This document shows positions 8,130 to 16,518 of a stretch of DNA of 64,000 nt, piece after piece. The first letter of the stretch is position 1, and each line of letters opens with the position of its first letter. The notes beneath the pieces were generated by a model, which saw nothing but the letters and a program-made list of their open reading frames with translations, made no database searches and had not been told where the DNA came from. The DNA comes from CBDFJH01 sp965198095 (GTDB lineage Bacteria; Latescibacterota; UBA2968; GCA-2709665), in assembly GCA_965198095.1 (NCBI GenBank), contig OZ240239.1, forward strand, positions 3,162,001 to 3,226,000, in the 5' to 3' direction. The position numbers were made by a program, and so were the translations under genes.

Positions 8130-9490
8130 CACTCCTGTGTCCTCGCCCATCCGTTCTCCCGCAGACCCTTTGCGCCCAACTGGAGCGCCCTGACGACGTG
8201 GAAGCAAGCGGTGAGCACCGTCAGGGCGAGAATCCCCCACAAGGCCTCCGGCATGCCATCCAGGACCGCGCCCACAAAGAGAATGAGCACGTTGGTATTC
8301 CGACGCGTACCGATCCTTCGAACGAGACGATCCAGGCCGCCCTGGTCGAAGAGCTCCTTGCGGGCGAAACGCCTGAAAAGTCCGGTCGCGAGTCGATCTA
8401 CAGAGAAGAAACCGACGATCCAGAGACTCAGTTCGAGCGGCAGCCTGTGGTCTGACGCGGAGAGCGCAGCCCCGATCGCAAGATACCAAAGGGGTTCGTA
8501 GGCCAGGTCGCAGACGTGGTCGATCCGACTGCCGAACCGGGAATAGAGCAGTTTGAGCCGGGCCAGCTTCCCGTCCACGCCGTCCAGAACGCCGACCGCC
8601 AGCGCCAGGAGGGCGCCAGCCAGGAACGCCCCCTGCCAGAACAGCCAGACCGCGGTGAACGCAAGAAGGATGTTGAAAACCGTCACCTGATTCGGCGTGA
8701 TCGGGGTGTCGATCATCCGTCCTACGATCCAGTTCTCCGGAACCGGGTGAAGGTACTCAGCGGGAAAATCCAGAACGCCCTTCTGCGTCAGATTCAGCAT
8801 CAACGCCCGGCCGGCTCGCGAATCTGCTTCCGATTCGATCGAGAAACAGTCGACCGGAATCGACCGTCGCAAGCTCATCAGGTAGGGCGGGATTTCATCC
8901 TGCGAAAGGTAATGGACTTCAGACGCGACCCCGGAGCGCTCCAAGATCGCGCCGAGGTCGGCCGGCTGCTCGAACCCGCCGCCCGGCTTCAGCCGGTCAA
9001 CGAGGGAGGCCTCGATGTGGTTCAATCCGAGGAATTCGACGTGGGCGCTCCCGGGACGGAGGGAATCTTCCCGCTCAGGTCTCCTGGAGGGGAACGGAGA
9101 CCGGGATCCGACGAGGAAGGTGTTCGGACGCGAATGCAAAACGGCATCCAGAGCCCGTCGGTCGTATACAAAGTCGGCGCGCAGCTGAAGAAAGGAGCCA
9201 TCGAGACGCTCCCTGGCGCTGCGCATCGCGCTCAGATCGGCAGGCAGGCTGCCGGAGCCGGCCACGCCGACACCGTCGAGATGCATCTCTTCGCAGTCTG
9301 TCCGGGTCCGCAGGATCCGTTCGGCCTCTCTGCCCGGGGGCGTGACGACGAGGACGCGCCTGATGCCGGCATGCCGGAGCAGCCGCAGATTCCTCTCGAA
9401 CAGGGTCAGTCCGAACAGCCTCCGTTCAGACCTCGGACGCCCCCCGTCATAGGCGAGGTCTTGTAAAACTGCGGGAATGACGGCGGTCAT
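8129..9490 (-). CDS. Nucleotidyltransferase / CDP-alcohol phosphatidyltransferase fusion
   Basis: A 453-residue two-domain enzyme. Residues 1-235 form a nucleotidyltransferase-like domain (LTLFERNLRLLRHAGIRRVLVV, then LRADFVYDRRALDAVL), although the usual glycine-rich GxGxR loop is not recognisable. Residues 255-445 are membrane-embedded with the complete CDP-alcohol transferase signature: Asp303, Asp306, Ala310-Arg311, Gly320, Asp324 and Asp328 in DxxDGxxAR-x8-GxxxDxxxD. The same order occurs in the bifunctional inositol-1-phosphate cytidylyltransferase/di-myo-inositol-phosphate-phosphate synthases. By analogy it may activate a polar head group with CTP and join it to an acceptor alcohol. 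The start and stop both abut neighbouring genes in the operon. Confidence 0.85.
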   Translation of the reverse strand: MTAVIPAVLQDLAYDGGRPRSERRLFGLTLFERNLRLLRHAGIRRVLVVTPPGREAERILRTRTDCEEMHLDGVGVAGSGSLPADLSAMRSARERLDGSFLQLRADFVYDRRALDAVLHSRPNTFLVGSRSPFPSRRPEREDSLRPGSAHVEFLGLNHIEASLVDRLKPGGGFEQPADLGAILERSGVASEVHYLSQDEIPPYLMSLRRSIPVDCFSIESEADSRAGRALMLNLTQKGVLDFPAEYLHPVPENWIVGRMIDTPITPNQVTVFNILLAFTAVWLFWQGAFLAGALLALAVGVLDGVDGKLARLKLLYSRFGSRIDHVCDLAYEPLWYLAIGAALSASDHRLPLELSLWIVGFFSVDRLATGLFRRFARKELFDQGGLDRLVRRIGTRRNTNVLILFVGAVLDGMPEALWGILALTVLTACFHVVRALQLGAKGLRENGWARTQE

Positions 9491-9527
9491 GGAAGTCGGG
9501 CGAAGCGGAACGGACTCTCGGGACGGA

Positions 9528-10496
9528 TCAGGCGTTCGTATGCTCCGCCCTCCTGCCCCATCCCAGCTCGCCGATGAGGAACTTCGCCGGATTCTGGTAG
9601 AGCAGAGAAGATGAGACGACGCAATAGACCCCGCAATTCGTCTGGCAATCCTTCTTGAAATAGTAGCTTCTGAGGAGCTCCGGTGTCACATCCATGATGT
9701 CGATATCGGTCCGGTACATGCTGCACGGCCAGAACTTCCCCTGGGCGGAGATGAAGAAGTACTTGTAGCCGGCGACGCAGGTCCAATCCACCTCTTCTCC
9801 CCGAAGCATTCGTTTCTGGTAGTCCAGGATGGCCCACGGCGAGTGGATGCCCTCCCCCCGTGCCTTTCGGCACATCATCTCGTCCACAAAGGCTTCGAGC
9901 TGCTTCTTGTCCCCCATCGGGACCCGGTACTCCTGCTTCGGATCGGGATGAATCAGGCGGAAGTGGGAGGAAAAACCTCGCTCGAGGCCTTCTTCGAGCA
10001 CGTCGCGACATTCGGGCAGCGTATCGACGAACAGGACGCCGGCCACCTGGACATCGAACCTGCAATCCACGAGGTGCGCCAGCTTGGGACGGATCGTCTT
10101 CAAGGATTTCCGGGTCGACGCCGTGGGGTTCATTCGATCGACCGAGATTTGAAGCGTATCGAGCCCGCACCGCTCGAGCTCGGCGACGAGCTCGGCTGTG
10201 ATAGGAAAGCCATTTGTCGAAAGACTTACGGTCATCCCCAGGCCCTTGCAATGCGCCACGACGTCGCAGACTCCGGGATAGAGCAGGGGCTCCCCGCCCT
10301 GCAGGCCCATGTGGAGACAACCCAGCTCCCGCGCCTTGGAGCTCCATCTGAGAAGGTCGTTCAGCTCGGGATGCGGGACAGAGTTGTCGTACTCCGAACA
10401 GTAGTGGCAATCCAGATTGCACTGATCGGTCACATACAGGTGGCTGGCAAACGGTTTCCGATCGAACATCCGCTTGGCATACTTCAACTTGACCAT
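9528..10496 (-). CDS. Radical SAM protein
   Basis: A 322-residue radical SAM enzyme. Cys26, Cys30 and Cys33 in CNLDCHYC bind the 4Fe-4S cluster that cleaves S-adenosylmethionine; the GGEPLLYP motif and the STNGFP strand are the following SAM-binding elements. Further cysteines near the C-terminus (WTCVAGYKY, FWPCSMYR, and CQTNCGVYC) suggest a SPASM-like or twitch auxiliary cluster. It is the first gene of an operon with a CDP-alcohol transferase fusion 37 bases downstream and a DUF3047 gene. No precursor peptide gene was found nearby, so a small-molecule or lipid head-group substrate is more likely than a RiPP. Confidence 0.88.
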   Translation of the reverse strand: MVKLKYAKRMFDRKPFASHLYVTDQCNLDCHYCSEYDNSVPHPELNDLLRWSSKARELGCLHMGLQGGEPLLYPGVCDVVAHCKGLGMTVSLSTNGFPITAELVAELERCGLDTLQISVDRMNPTASTRKSLKTIRPKLAHLVDCRFDVQVAGVLFVDTLPECRDVLEEGLERGFSSHFRLIHPDPKQEYRVPMGDKKQLEAFVDEMMCRKARGEGIHSPWAILDYQKRMLRGEEVDWTCVAGYKYFFISAQGKFWPCSMYRTDIDIMDVTPELLRSYYFKKDCQTNCGVYCVVSSSLLYQNPAKFLIGELGWGRRAEHTNA

Positions 10497-10959
10497 CAGC
10501 CATCTCCCTCAAGGTGGGATCGATTTTCCGATGAACGTGGCGACGCGCGAACCCCCTCATTGGAGGCCCGGGCCCGGCGAAGCGACGGATCGCGCAAGGC
10601 GATCGACCGCACGATCGAAGTCGACGCATCGCGGCAGCGCATTGAAATTTAAACAATAAATCTGACTCAAGCAAATCGGGTTCCAGAACGACATGCCGAG
10701 GCGCGCCCTCCGGAACCGGTCAGGTCGCAGCAGGTCCCGCGGAACCCGGAAGTCCCGGAAGCAGGCGTCAAACCTTCGAATGCGCGGCCGGAGACCTCAC
10801 CGAACCGTGTCGCCCCAGGCCCCTCGGGGTCCTCCGCCGGACCGGCGCAGCGCGTGACGCGCTGTTGCAGAAAGACGACAGCTGTGCTATTATGCCACAT
10901 CCGAGACCTGCAGAAAGGAGAGAGGAGGTCGCGTTCACCCCGTTCCTCCTCCAGACTTC
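10497..10959. promoter_or_regulatory. Divergent intergenic region with a sigma70-like promoter
   Basis: This gap separates the minus-strand radical SAM operon from plus-strand genes. On the plus strand TTGCAG (10865-10870) and TATTAT (10888-10893) are spaced by exactly 17 bases, a good sigma70-type promoter for the gene starting at 10960. An AT-rich patch around 10645-10665 may hold the outward promoter for the radical SAM operon. I see no gene or RNA in the rest. Confidence 0.5.
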
Positions 10960-11475
10960 ATGATTGCCGGAACGCCGTGGCTCGTTGCTGTCGTGATCTT
11001 CTGTCACGGGCACGGGGCGATCGCCCAGGCGAGATATCTCGTCGGGATGGACGGAACGCTGTCCGCCTCGATGGGGGCCGAGAATCTGATTGCGATCCAT
11101 CGCGCGGTCTACGCCCTGCAAGACCGCGCGCTCAAACCCAAGCTGTTCGACGAAACCACGAAGGCGCGCAAATCGGCAGGGATCCTCTATCGGCTGGGCA
11201 AGACCGCCCTTCTCGACAACGTCATCGATCATCTGCCCGCGTTGGTGCAGCACGAGGTCTTCGGACACGGCGCCCGCTTCAGGGAGTTTGGCTACAAGGA
11301 GATCTCCTATCGCTTCAGCCTGTTCCCGCCCTACGGCAGCGGGACCGGACGGTGCAGCTTGCCCGGGCAAACGACGGACGTCGTGAAACCGATCTCCCGG
11401 GCCGGCGTTCAATGGACATCATTCGGACGCGGGGACGTCGACACCGATGGCCGCCCGTTTGAGAGAACAGCGTGA
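10960..11475 (+). CDS. Putative membrane zinc-metallopeptidase-like protein, probably truncated
   Basis: The 171-residue frame begins with a hydrophobic signal-like segment (WLVAVVIFCHGHGAIAQ). Its centre contains LVQHEVFGHGARFREFGY, an HExxxH-like metal-binding helix of the HEVFGHG type seen in uncharacterised membrane proteins. Homologous-looking sequence ends around residue 130 at PPYGSGTG, after which the protein becomes arginine-rich and unremarkable until the stop at 11475. The end overlaps by 29 bases an upstream in-frame extension of the serpin gene. I read it as a gene whose 3' half was lost. No proteolytic activity is shown; the motif alone suggests metal binding. Confidence 0.5.
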   Translation: MIAGTPWLVAVVIFCHGHGAIAQARYLVGMDGTLSASMGAENLIAIHRAVYALQDRALKPKLFDETTKARKSAGILYRLGKTALLDNVIDHLPALVQHEVFGHGARFREFGYKEISYRFSLFPPYGSGTGRCSLPGQTTDVVKPISRAGVQWTSFGRGDVDTDGRPFERTA

Positions 11476-11548
11476 AGATCCGGCGGACGGTGCGGTCTCC
11501 ACGTCTCCGGATCTGGAAGACAAAAGGCGGATGGAGGTTGGAACGGAT

Positions 11549-12874
11549 ATGACACAAACGCAAGATGGAACCGGGTTTCTCCCGGCCGGACGGTGGCTGC
11601 CCCTCATGCTCACCGCGGCGCTGACAGCCGGACTGTCCGCCTGCGTCGCCGGTTTACCCACGGCGTCGTCTCAGAACGACCCCGGGGAGGTGCGCTCCAC
11701 GAAACCGCGCGTGACGTCGCCTGCCTCGGAGGCTTCGGAGCTGACCGATCTCGTGGCCGGAAACAGCACCTTCACCTTCGACCTGTACCGAATGCTGAGA
11801 GAGGAAGACGGCAACCTGTTCTACTCCCCCTACAGCATCTCGGTCGCGCTGGCCATGACCTATGCAGGCGCCAGGGGCGAGACGGAACGCCAGATGGCCG
11901 ACGTGCTGCACTTCCGCCTGCCCCGGAACAGGCTTCATCCCTCCTTCAACACTCTGGACCTCGACCTCGCCTCCCGCGGCGAAGGGAGCCGTGGCAGAGA
12001 CGGCAAGGGGTTCCGGCTGAAGGTCGTCAACGCCATGTGGGGGCAGGAGGGCTATGCGTTCCTCCCGGATTTCCTGGACCTCCTGGCAGAGAACTACGGC
12101 GCGGGGATACGGCAGATGGACTTCGTCGCAGCGGCGGAGGCGGCGCGGGTCACCATCAATGACTGGGTCGCCGACCAGACCGAAGACCGGATCCAGGACC
12201 TGATTCCGCGAGGCACCATCGACCGGAACACCCGGCTTCTCCTCACCAACGCCATCACCTTCAACGCAGCGTGGCTGCGTCCCTTCGACGAGCGACTCAC
12301 GCGAGACCGACCTTTCCGCCTGCTTGACGGCAGCCGCATCGACGTCCCCGCGATGACGCAGACCGCGTCATTCGGCCATGCCAGAGGAGACGGATATCAA
12401 GCGGTCGAACTGCTCTACGACGGCAGCGAGATCGCCATGGTCATCCTGCTTCCCGACGAAGGTGCGTTCAGCCGGTTTGAAGGCTCGATCAACGCCGGTC
12501 TCGTGCGTAAAATCCTGGGAGAAGTAAGACGGGGGCGCGTGGTTCTGACCGTGCCGCGATTCGAGTTCGAGACAGAGTTCAGTCTGAGGAAAGCCCTCGC
12601 GCCGATGGGAATGCCGGACGCCTTCGACGCCGGGAAGGCGGACTTCACCGGCATGGCGGGTGGCCCGTCGCTCTATATCTCAGACGCGTTCCACAAGGCG
12701 TTTGTGTCGGTGGATGAGTCGGGTACCGAGGCGGCGGCCGCGACCGGCGTAGGGGTTGGAGTGACGTCCGTACCTCCAAGCGTCAAGATAGACCGTCCGT
12801 TCATCTTCCTGATCCGCGATATCGCGACCGACGCCATTCTGTTTGTGGGGCGAGTGATCGACCCACGCGCCTAG
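11549..12874 (+). CDS. Serpin (lipoprotein serine protease inhibitor)
   Basis: A 441-residue serpin. The start at 11549 has GGAGG upstream and gives a lipoprotein signal with lipobox LSAC (Cys32), so the inhibitor should be anchored to the envelope. The serpin core is complete: NLFYSPYSISVALAMTYAGA, NAITFNAAWLRPF, and the breach motif SDAFHKAFVSVDESGTEAAA. The hinge GTEAAAAT has the small residues needed for loop insertion, so it should be inhibitory. Aligning SVPP with the antitrypsin SIPP places Thr at P1 and Ser at P1', which suggests an elastase-like or subtilisin-like target rather than trypsin. C-terminal IDRPFIFLIRD matches the family. The gene follows a truncated metallopeptidase-like gene. 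Confidence 0.93.
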   Translation: MTQTQDGTGFLPAGRWLPLMLTAALTAGLSACVAGLPTASSQNDPGEVRSTKPRVTSPASEASELTDLVAGNSTFTFDLYRMLREEDGNLFYSPYSISVALAMTYAGARGETERQMADVLHFRLPRNRLHPSFNTLDLDLASRGEGSRGRDGKGFRLKVVNAMWGQEGYAFLPDFLDLLAENYGAGIRQMDFVAAAEAARVTINDWVADQTEDRIQDLIPRGTIDRNTRLLLTNAITFNAAWLRPFDERLTRDRPFRLLDGSRIDVPAMTQTASFGHARGDGYQAVELLYDGSEIAMVILLPDEGAFSRFEGSINAGLVRKILGEVRRGRVVLTVPRFEFETEFSLRKALAPMGMPDAFDAGKADFTGMAGGPSLYISDAFHKAFVSVDESGTEAAAATGVGVGVTSVPPSVKIDRPFIFLIRDIATDAILFVGRVIDPRA

Positions 12875-12948
12875 GAGCCTGTCGGAGAACTCCTATTCGA
12901 TATATTGCCATTTTTATTTATTACAACGCTGTATATTGTGTTTAAAAA

Positions 12949-12977
12949 GAGGCTGTCGGAGGTATTCCGACAGCCTC
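12949..12977 (-). terminator. Intrinsic terminator hairpin (canonical on the minus strand)
   Basis: GAGGCTGTCGGA (12949-12960) pairs perfectly with TCCGACAGCCTC (12966-12977) around a five-base loop. The T-run follows only when read on the minus strand (TTTTTAAA), but the hairpin also lies 75 bases after the serpin stop. A related shorter hairpin, AGGAG...CTCCT with CTGTCGGA inside, overlaps the serpin stop. Confidence 0.6.
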
Positions 12978-12981
12978 CCAG

Positions 12982-13547
12982 CCTGAATAATTCATAAATT
13001 TGTTGAAAATTTCCATCATTTTATGTAGAACAATCAGTGATCCGATTTGAGCTGAAAAACTTTGTTTGGGTGCAATAACTGGAAAGCCCAGTATTTACGC
13101 AGATTTTTCAGATTTCACGAGTGATTTGGGCTGGATGTCATCGCGGCCGTGGCGTTTCGGCTCCCTGGCTGCTTCGGCGTTCCTCCTCCCGAGGGGTCCG
13201 GGCCCTCTGTGGGACGGGGTCAGGTGCGGGTGCGGATGTGGGAGCGAATGGAAATTCGCGGTGTGGGGGCGGGTCCCGCAGTGGGCATCAGGCGGGGGGA
13301 GGAGTTCATTCCTTTCGCGGCGCCGGTCGTTTCCAGTGAGGCTGAGTCGCCACGGCCCGAGCCTCCCCGTGCCTCGGTACGCGCTTCGCGCGACTCGGCA
13401 TGCTCGGAGGATACATCCAAAAGCGGCGCCTGGCCCGAGTAGGCCCGAAGGGCCGTATCGAGGGGCCCTTCTTTTGTCACCTTTTCTTGGGCGGCAAGAA
13501 AAGGTGAGTATGAGTGACTTTCCTAACCTTTTTTTGAATTATTCAGG
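12982..13547 (+). repeat. 566-bp repeat element with inverted termini (copy A)
   Basis: The element is bounded by CCTGAATAATTC and its exact inverse GAATTATTCAGG. About 110 AT-rich bases at the left end and 25 at the right flank a very GC-rich body with internal palindromes. A near-identical copy lies inverted at 59998-60566 and a left-end fragment at 3790-3860. No transposase is encoded. The internal arginine/serine-rich frame is shared by both copies but has no domain, codon bias or ribosome-binding site that would support a protein. It resembles a MITE-like or REP-type non-autonomous mobile repeat. Confidence 0.85.
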
Positions 13548-13877
13548 CGAGGGGTCCGGAGCTTTTGATCTCCGTGCACATCGGCATATGTAAATCTCCT
13601 TACAATATTACTTTTGAAAGATAAGTTTTGCTTTTATTGAGGTGAAATCACATATTACTAAGGAAAATAGAGATATGGCTTGAAATCCGGGGATCGCGGC
13701 CGACGATGCCGTTGTCGTCCGTCAAGGCGGCGCCTCGATCGATAAGGATCGCGGCCCCTCGATTCCACTCGGGGCGAGCTCATTTTTTCGTGAGCCGTGG
13801 AACCCCGCGCAAGGCACCGGTCTGACCCCGGGTCGGACCGCCACCGCGAACGATCACACAGGGAGCGCGGAGAACGG
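13548..13877. other. Intergenic region after the repeat
   Basis: The first 130 bases are AT-rich (an A/T tract around 13590-13675) and may contain a promoter; the remainder is GC-rich leader to the aldolase gene. No gene or RNA was recognised. Confidence 0.4.
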
Positions 13878-14870
13878 ATGAGCGGAGAGACGCAACATCA
13901 GCCGGTGGCCGAGTGGCTGTCCTACCGCGAGGAGATCCGGGTCCTGGATTGCACGATCCGGGACGGCGGCCTGATGAACGACAGCAAGTTCAGCGACACC
14001 GTGGTCCGGGGCGTCTACGAGGCCTGCGTCGCTGCCGGCGTCGATTACATGGAGATGGGATACATCAACTCGCGGGAGCAGTTTCCGCCGAAAGCGTTCG
14101 GCCCGTGGCGTCATTGCCAGGAAAAAGACCTGCGGCGAATCGTCGGCGACAACGACACGCCGTTGAAGCTGATGGCCATGGCGGACGCCGAGAAGAGCGA
14201 CTACAAGACCGACATTCTGCCCGCCGACCAGAGCGTCCTCGACATGATCCGGGTCGCCACCTACATCCACCAGATGCCGCTGGCGCTCGACATGATCAAG
14301 GACGCACACGACAAGGGCTACGAGACCACGTTGAATCTGATGGCGGTGTCGACGGTCCCGGAGCGTGAGGTCGATGAGGCGCTGGCGCTGTTGGCCAAGT
14401 CGGAAACGCAGGCCGTCTACGTCGTCGACAGCTTCGGTTCGCTCTACCTGGAGCAGGTCGACGCCCTGGTGGAGAAATTCCTCGGCTACACGAGGGGCAC
14501 CGGCATCGAGGTCGGCATCCACTGTCACAACAATCAGCAGCTGGCCTTTGCCAACACGGTGCAAGCGATCGTGAAAGGCGCCAACATGCTGGACGCGAGT
14601 ATGGCGGGACTGGGGCGCGGCGCCGGCAACTGTCCACTGGAACTGCTGGTCAGCTTTCTGCACAACCCGAAATACCGCCTGCGCCCGGTGCTGCAGTGCG
14701 TCCAGAGACATATCGAGCCGATGCGGAAGAAGCTGATGTGGGGCTACGACTACCCCTACATGATCACGGGAACGCTGAACGAACATCCACGGTCGGGGAT
14801 GGCCTTCAACAGCTCCAAGGACAGGGGCGACATCGTCAAGTTCTACGATCAGATGACGACGAGGGTTTGA
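13878..14870 (+). CDS. HMGL-like (DRE-TIM) aldolase family protein
   Basis: A 330-residue DRE-TIM metallolyase. The start at 13878 fits a GGAG-type site; upstream in-frame sequence is arginine-rich and not protein-like. The DRE-type motif reads LDCTIRDGGLMNDSKF near residue 25, with Arg and Asp for metal and catalysis. The metal-binding HCHNN motif lies near residue 215, followed by AGLGRGAGNCPLELL. This is the pattern of 4-hydroxy-2-oxovalerate aldolases and related citramalate/isopropylmalate synthase-like enzymes, which make or break carbon bonds next to a keto acid. No dehydrogenase partner lies beside it, so a meta-cleavage role is not supported. Substrate unknown. Confidence 0.82.
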   Translation: MSGETQHQPVAEWLSYREEIRVLDCTIRDGGLMNDSKFSDTVVRGVYEACVAAGVDYMEMGYINSREQFPPKAFGPWRHCQEKDLRRIVGDNDTPLKLMAMADAEKSDYKTDILPADQSVLDMIRVATYIHQMPLALDMIKDAHDKGYETTLNLMAVSTVPEREVDEALALLAKSETQAVYVVDSFGSLYLEQVDALVEKFLGYTRGTGIEVGIHCHNNQQLAFANTVQAIVKGANMLDASMAGLGRGAGNCPLELLVSFLHNPKYRLRPVLQCVQRHIEPMRKKLMWGYDYPYMITGTLNEHPRSGMAFNSSKDRGDIVKFYDQMTTRV

Positions 14871-14885
14871 GTGACGGAGTCATCC

Positions 14886-14909
14886 CCCGTGAACCGCGTC
14901 GTTCACGGG
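14886..14909 (+). terminator. Hairpin downstream of the aldolase gene
   Basis: CCCGTGAAC (14886-14894) and GTTCACGGG (14901-14909) form a perfect 9-bp stem with a six-base loop, 15 bases after the stop codon. No U-tract follows, so it may protect the transcript end or act with Rho. Confidence 0.5.
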
Positions 14910-15132
14910 CAGGATTGAGGACGTGATGACGAAGATATCCACCGATACGGACGCATCGCATCCGCATTCAGTCGCTGTCGTGCAGGCTTTGTCGCGATCC
15001 TGGAGAGGAAAGACGCCGCAGACACCGCTCATACGATGCGGCCCGCGGTAAGACGCCTGCCCATCCTCACGATCGCACGGAAAACGACAGACCGCCGGAC
15101 AACCTTCCCACCCCGACGCAAGGAGCGAACTG

Positions 15133-15567
15133 ATGCCGGTCCGATCCCTCTTCCCCGCGGCCGTTGCCGTTTTGTTGACCGCCACGTCGGCCCCGGCCGG
15201 CACCGTTCCGGTGGAAGGCCAGGGCGAGCCCGCCCTTTACGTCGTCAAGGTACACGCCGACTGGTGCGGTTCCTGCCTGGCCCTGTCGCCTATTCTGAAG
15301 GAAGTCCGAAAAGCCGTCGCAGATCGCCCCGTCCTCTTCCTCGAATTGGACGTCACCGATCCGGCCCTCACCGCCCAATCCCGCCTGCTGGCCGCCGCCC
15401 TCGACATAGAGGACCACTTCAAGGCCAACAACAAGACCGGCCGGGTGCTGCTCATCAACGCGACCGACAAGGCCCTGCTGGAGACCCTGACCCGGAAGAA
15501 TTCCGCGGAAGAGATGGCCGGAAAAATCAAGGCCCATATCGCCGCGACCGGGAAGCCGGCCGACTAG
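15133..15567 (+). CDS. Secreted thioredoxin-fold protein
   Basis: A 144-residue protein with an N-terminal signal peptide (FPAAVAVLLTATSAPAG) and a thioredoxin fold. The redox motif is WCGSC in the context VKVHADWCGSCLALSPIL, close to the WCGPC of thioredoxin. It should act in the periplasm as a disulfide reductase, as in TlpA/ResA or DsbD-dependent proteins. The start at 15133 is supported by AAGGAG seven bases upstream. No cytochrome c maturation gene lies nearby, so its client is unknown. The 262 bases before it, after the aldolase gene, contain only the hairpin listed. Confidence 0.85.
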   Translation: MPVRSLFPAAVAVLLTATSAPAGTVPVEGQGEPALYVVKVHADWCGSCLALSPILKEVRKAVADRPVLFLELDVTDPALTAQSRLLAAALDIEDHFKANNKTGRVLLINATDKALLETLTRKNSAEEMAGKIKAHIAATGKPAD

Positions 15568-15690
15568 CCCTCGCCGAAGGCGCGCGCGTTGCGACCGCGG
15601 ACCGCGTTATCGGCACAAGACTGGACCCGACATCCCCAGACACACCATCGGCGCGGCGCACGAAGGGTCTCGGCCAACGAGACCGCGCCG

Positions 15691-16461
15691 TCAACGTTCA
15701 CGGTCAGGCATCCGCTCCGTCTCCTGAGAAAAGTCCCGCTGCATCGTGGGTCGGATCGTCACCAGGGGGATGGTCGTCCGTCGCGGAAGTCCGGCAATCA
15801 GCGCAATCGTTTCCGCTACTTCCTCGACGCCCACCATCGTGGCTCTGGCTTCATCGGAAGGGGGTATCGGACGCCCCTCGAGAATTGGGGAATCGACCTC
15901 GCCCGGCATGATCGCGCAAGCCCGGATGCCGCTGTTCCTGAATTCCGCGGCGATGAATTCGGTAAAGTTGTTGACGCCGGCCTTTGCGGCGCCATACGCC
16001 ACACCGCTGAAAGGCCCGGGTGTGACGGCGGCCAGCGATGAGACGTTGACAATCGTGCCCCGCTTTGCTTCCAGCATCGTCGGAAGGACCGCCTGCGTGC
16101 AGAAGATGGTCCCCACCAGGTTGGAATCGATCACCCGGCGAACCTCCTCGGGAGTCGTGGTCAGCAATCGCCGATGAAGGGAACTGTGTCCGGCGCTGTT
16201 CACCAGCACATCGACGCGCCCGCACGCCGCTTTGACATCCTCGACCATGGCCTTGACCGCATCCGCGTCCGCCACGTCCAGCGCATGGGCCGATGCGGCG
16301 CCGCCTTCGGCGACGATTTCCGCCTTGACGGCCTCCACTTTCGCCGACGTTCGACCGACCAACGCGACCTGCGCGCCTTTGCGGGCCATCATCAGGGCGG
16401 CACCGCGACCGATGCCACTGCCACCGCCCGTAATAATGCACATCTTCTCTGCCAGACTCAT
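15691..16461 (-). CDS. Short-chain dehydrogenase/reductase (SDR)
   Basis: A 256-residue classical SDR. It shows the NAD(P) glycine motif TGGGSGIG (residues 12-19), the DV cofactor motif, NSAG at about residue 88, the catalytic serine region VNVSSLAAV, and the YGAAK active-site pair. The arginine-free end of beta2 (LVGRTSAK) hints at NADP use but this is weak. The ribosome-binding site GAGGTGA precedes the ATG. It lies 57 bases downstream of nothing on its strand and next to an ABC-F gene that ends at 16519, with which it may be co-transcribed. Substrate unknown; probably an oxidoreductase of a small alcohol or ketone. Confidence 0.88.
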   Translation of the reverse strand: MSLAEKMCIITGGGSGIGRGAALMMARKGAQVALVGRTSAKVEAVKAEIVAEGGAASAHALDVADADAVKAMVEDVKAACGRVDVLVNSAGHSSLHRRLLTTTPEEVRRVIDSNLVGTIFCTQAVLPTMLEAKRGTIVNVSSLAAVTPGPFSGVAYGAAKAGVNNFTEFIAAEFRNSGIRACAIMPGEVDSPILEGRPIPPSDEARATMVGVEEVAETIALIAGLPRRTTIPLVTIRPTMQRDFSQETERMPDRER

Positions 16462-16518
16462 CCGTCACCTCGCGTATGACGCTCCATGAGGGCCCACGGG
16501 CCCGGCGAACAACCGCTT

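Noticed and set aside
9528..10496. RiPP maturase role for the radical SAM protein
   Set aside because: No precursor peptide or RRE-like gene is adjacent; the operon partners point to lipid or solute chemistry.
10854..11462. Alternative 202-codon frame over the HEVFGHG gene
   Set aside because: Arginine-rich, no signal peptide or motif; the other frame contains the HExxxH-type motif and signal peptide.
13066..13593. Protein-coding gene inside repeat copy A
   Set aside because: Although the frame is shared with copy B, it is low-complexity (Arg, Ser, Pro, Gly) and lacks an RBS; conservation is explained by the repeat itself.
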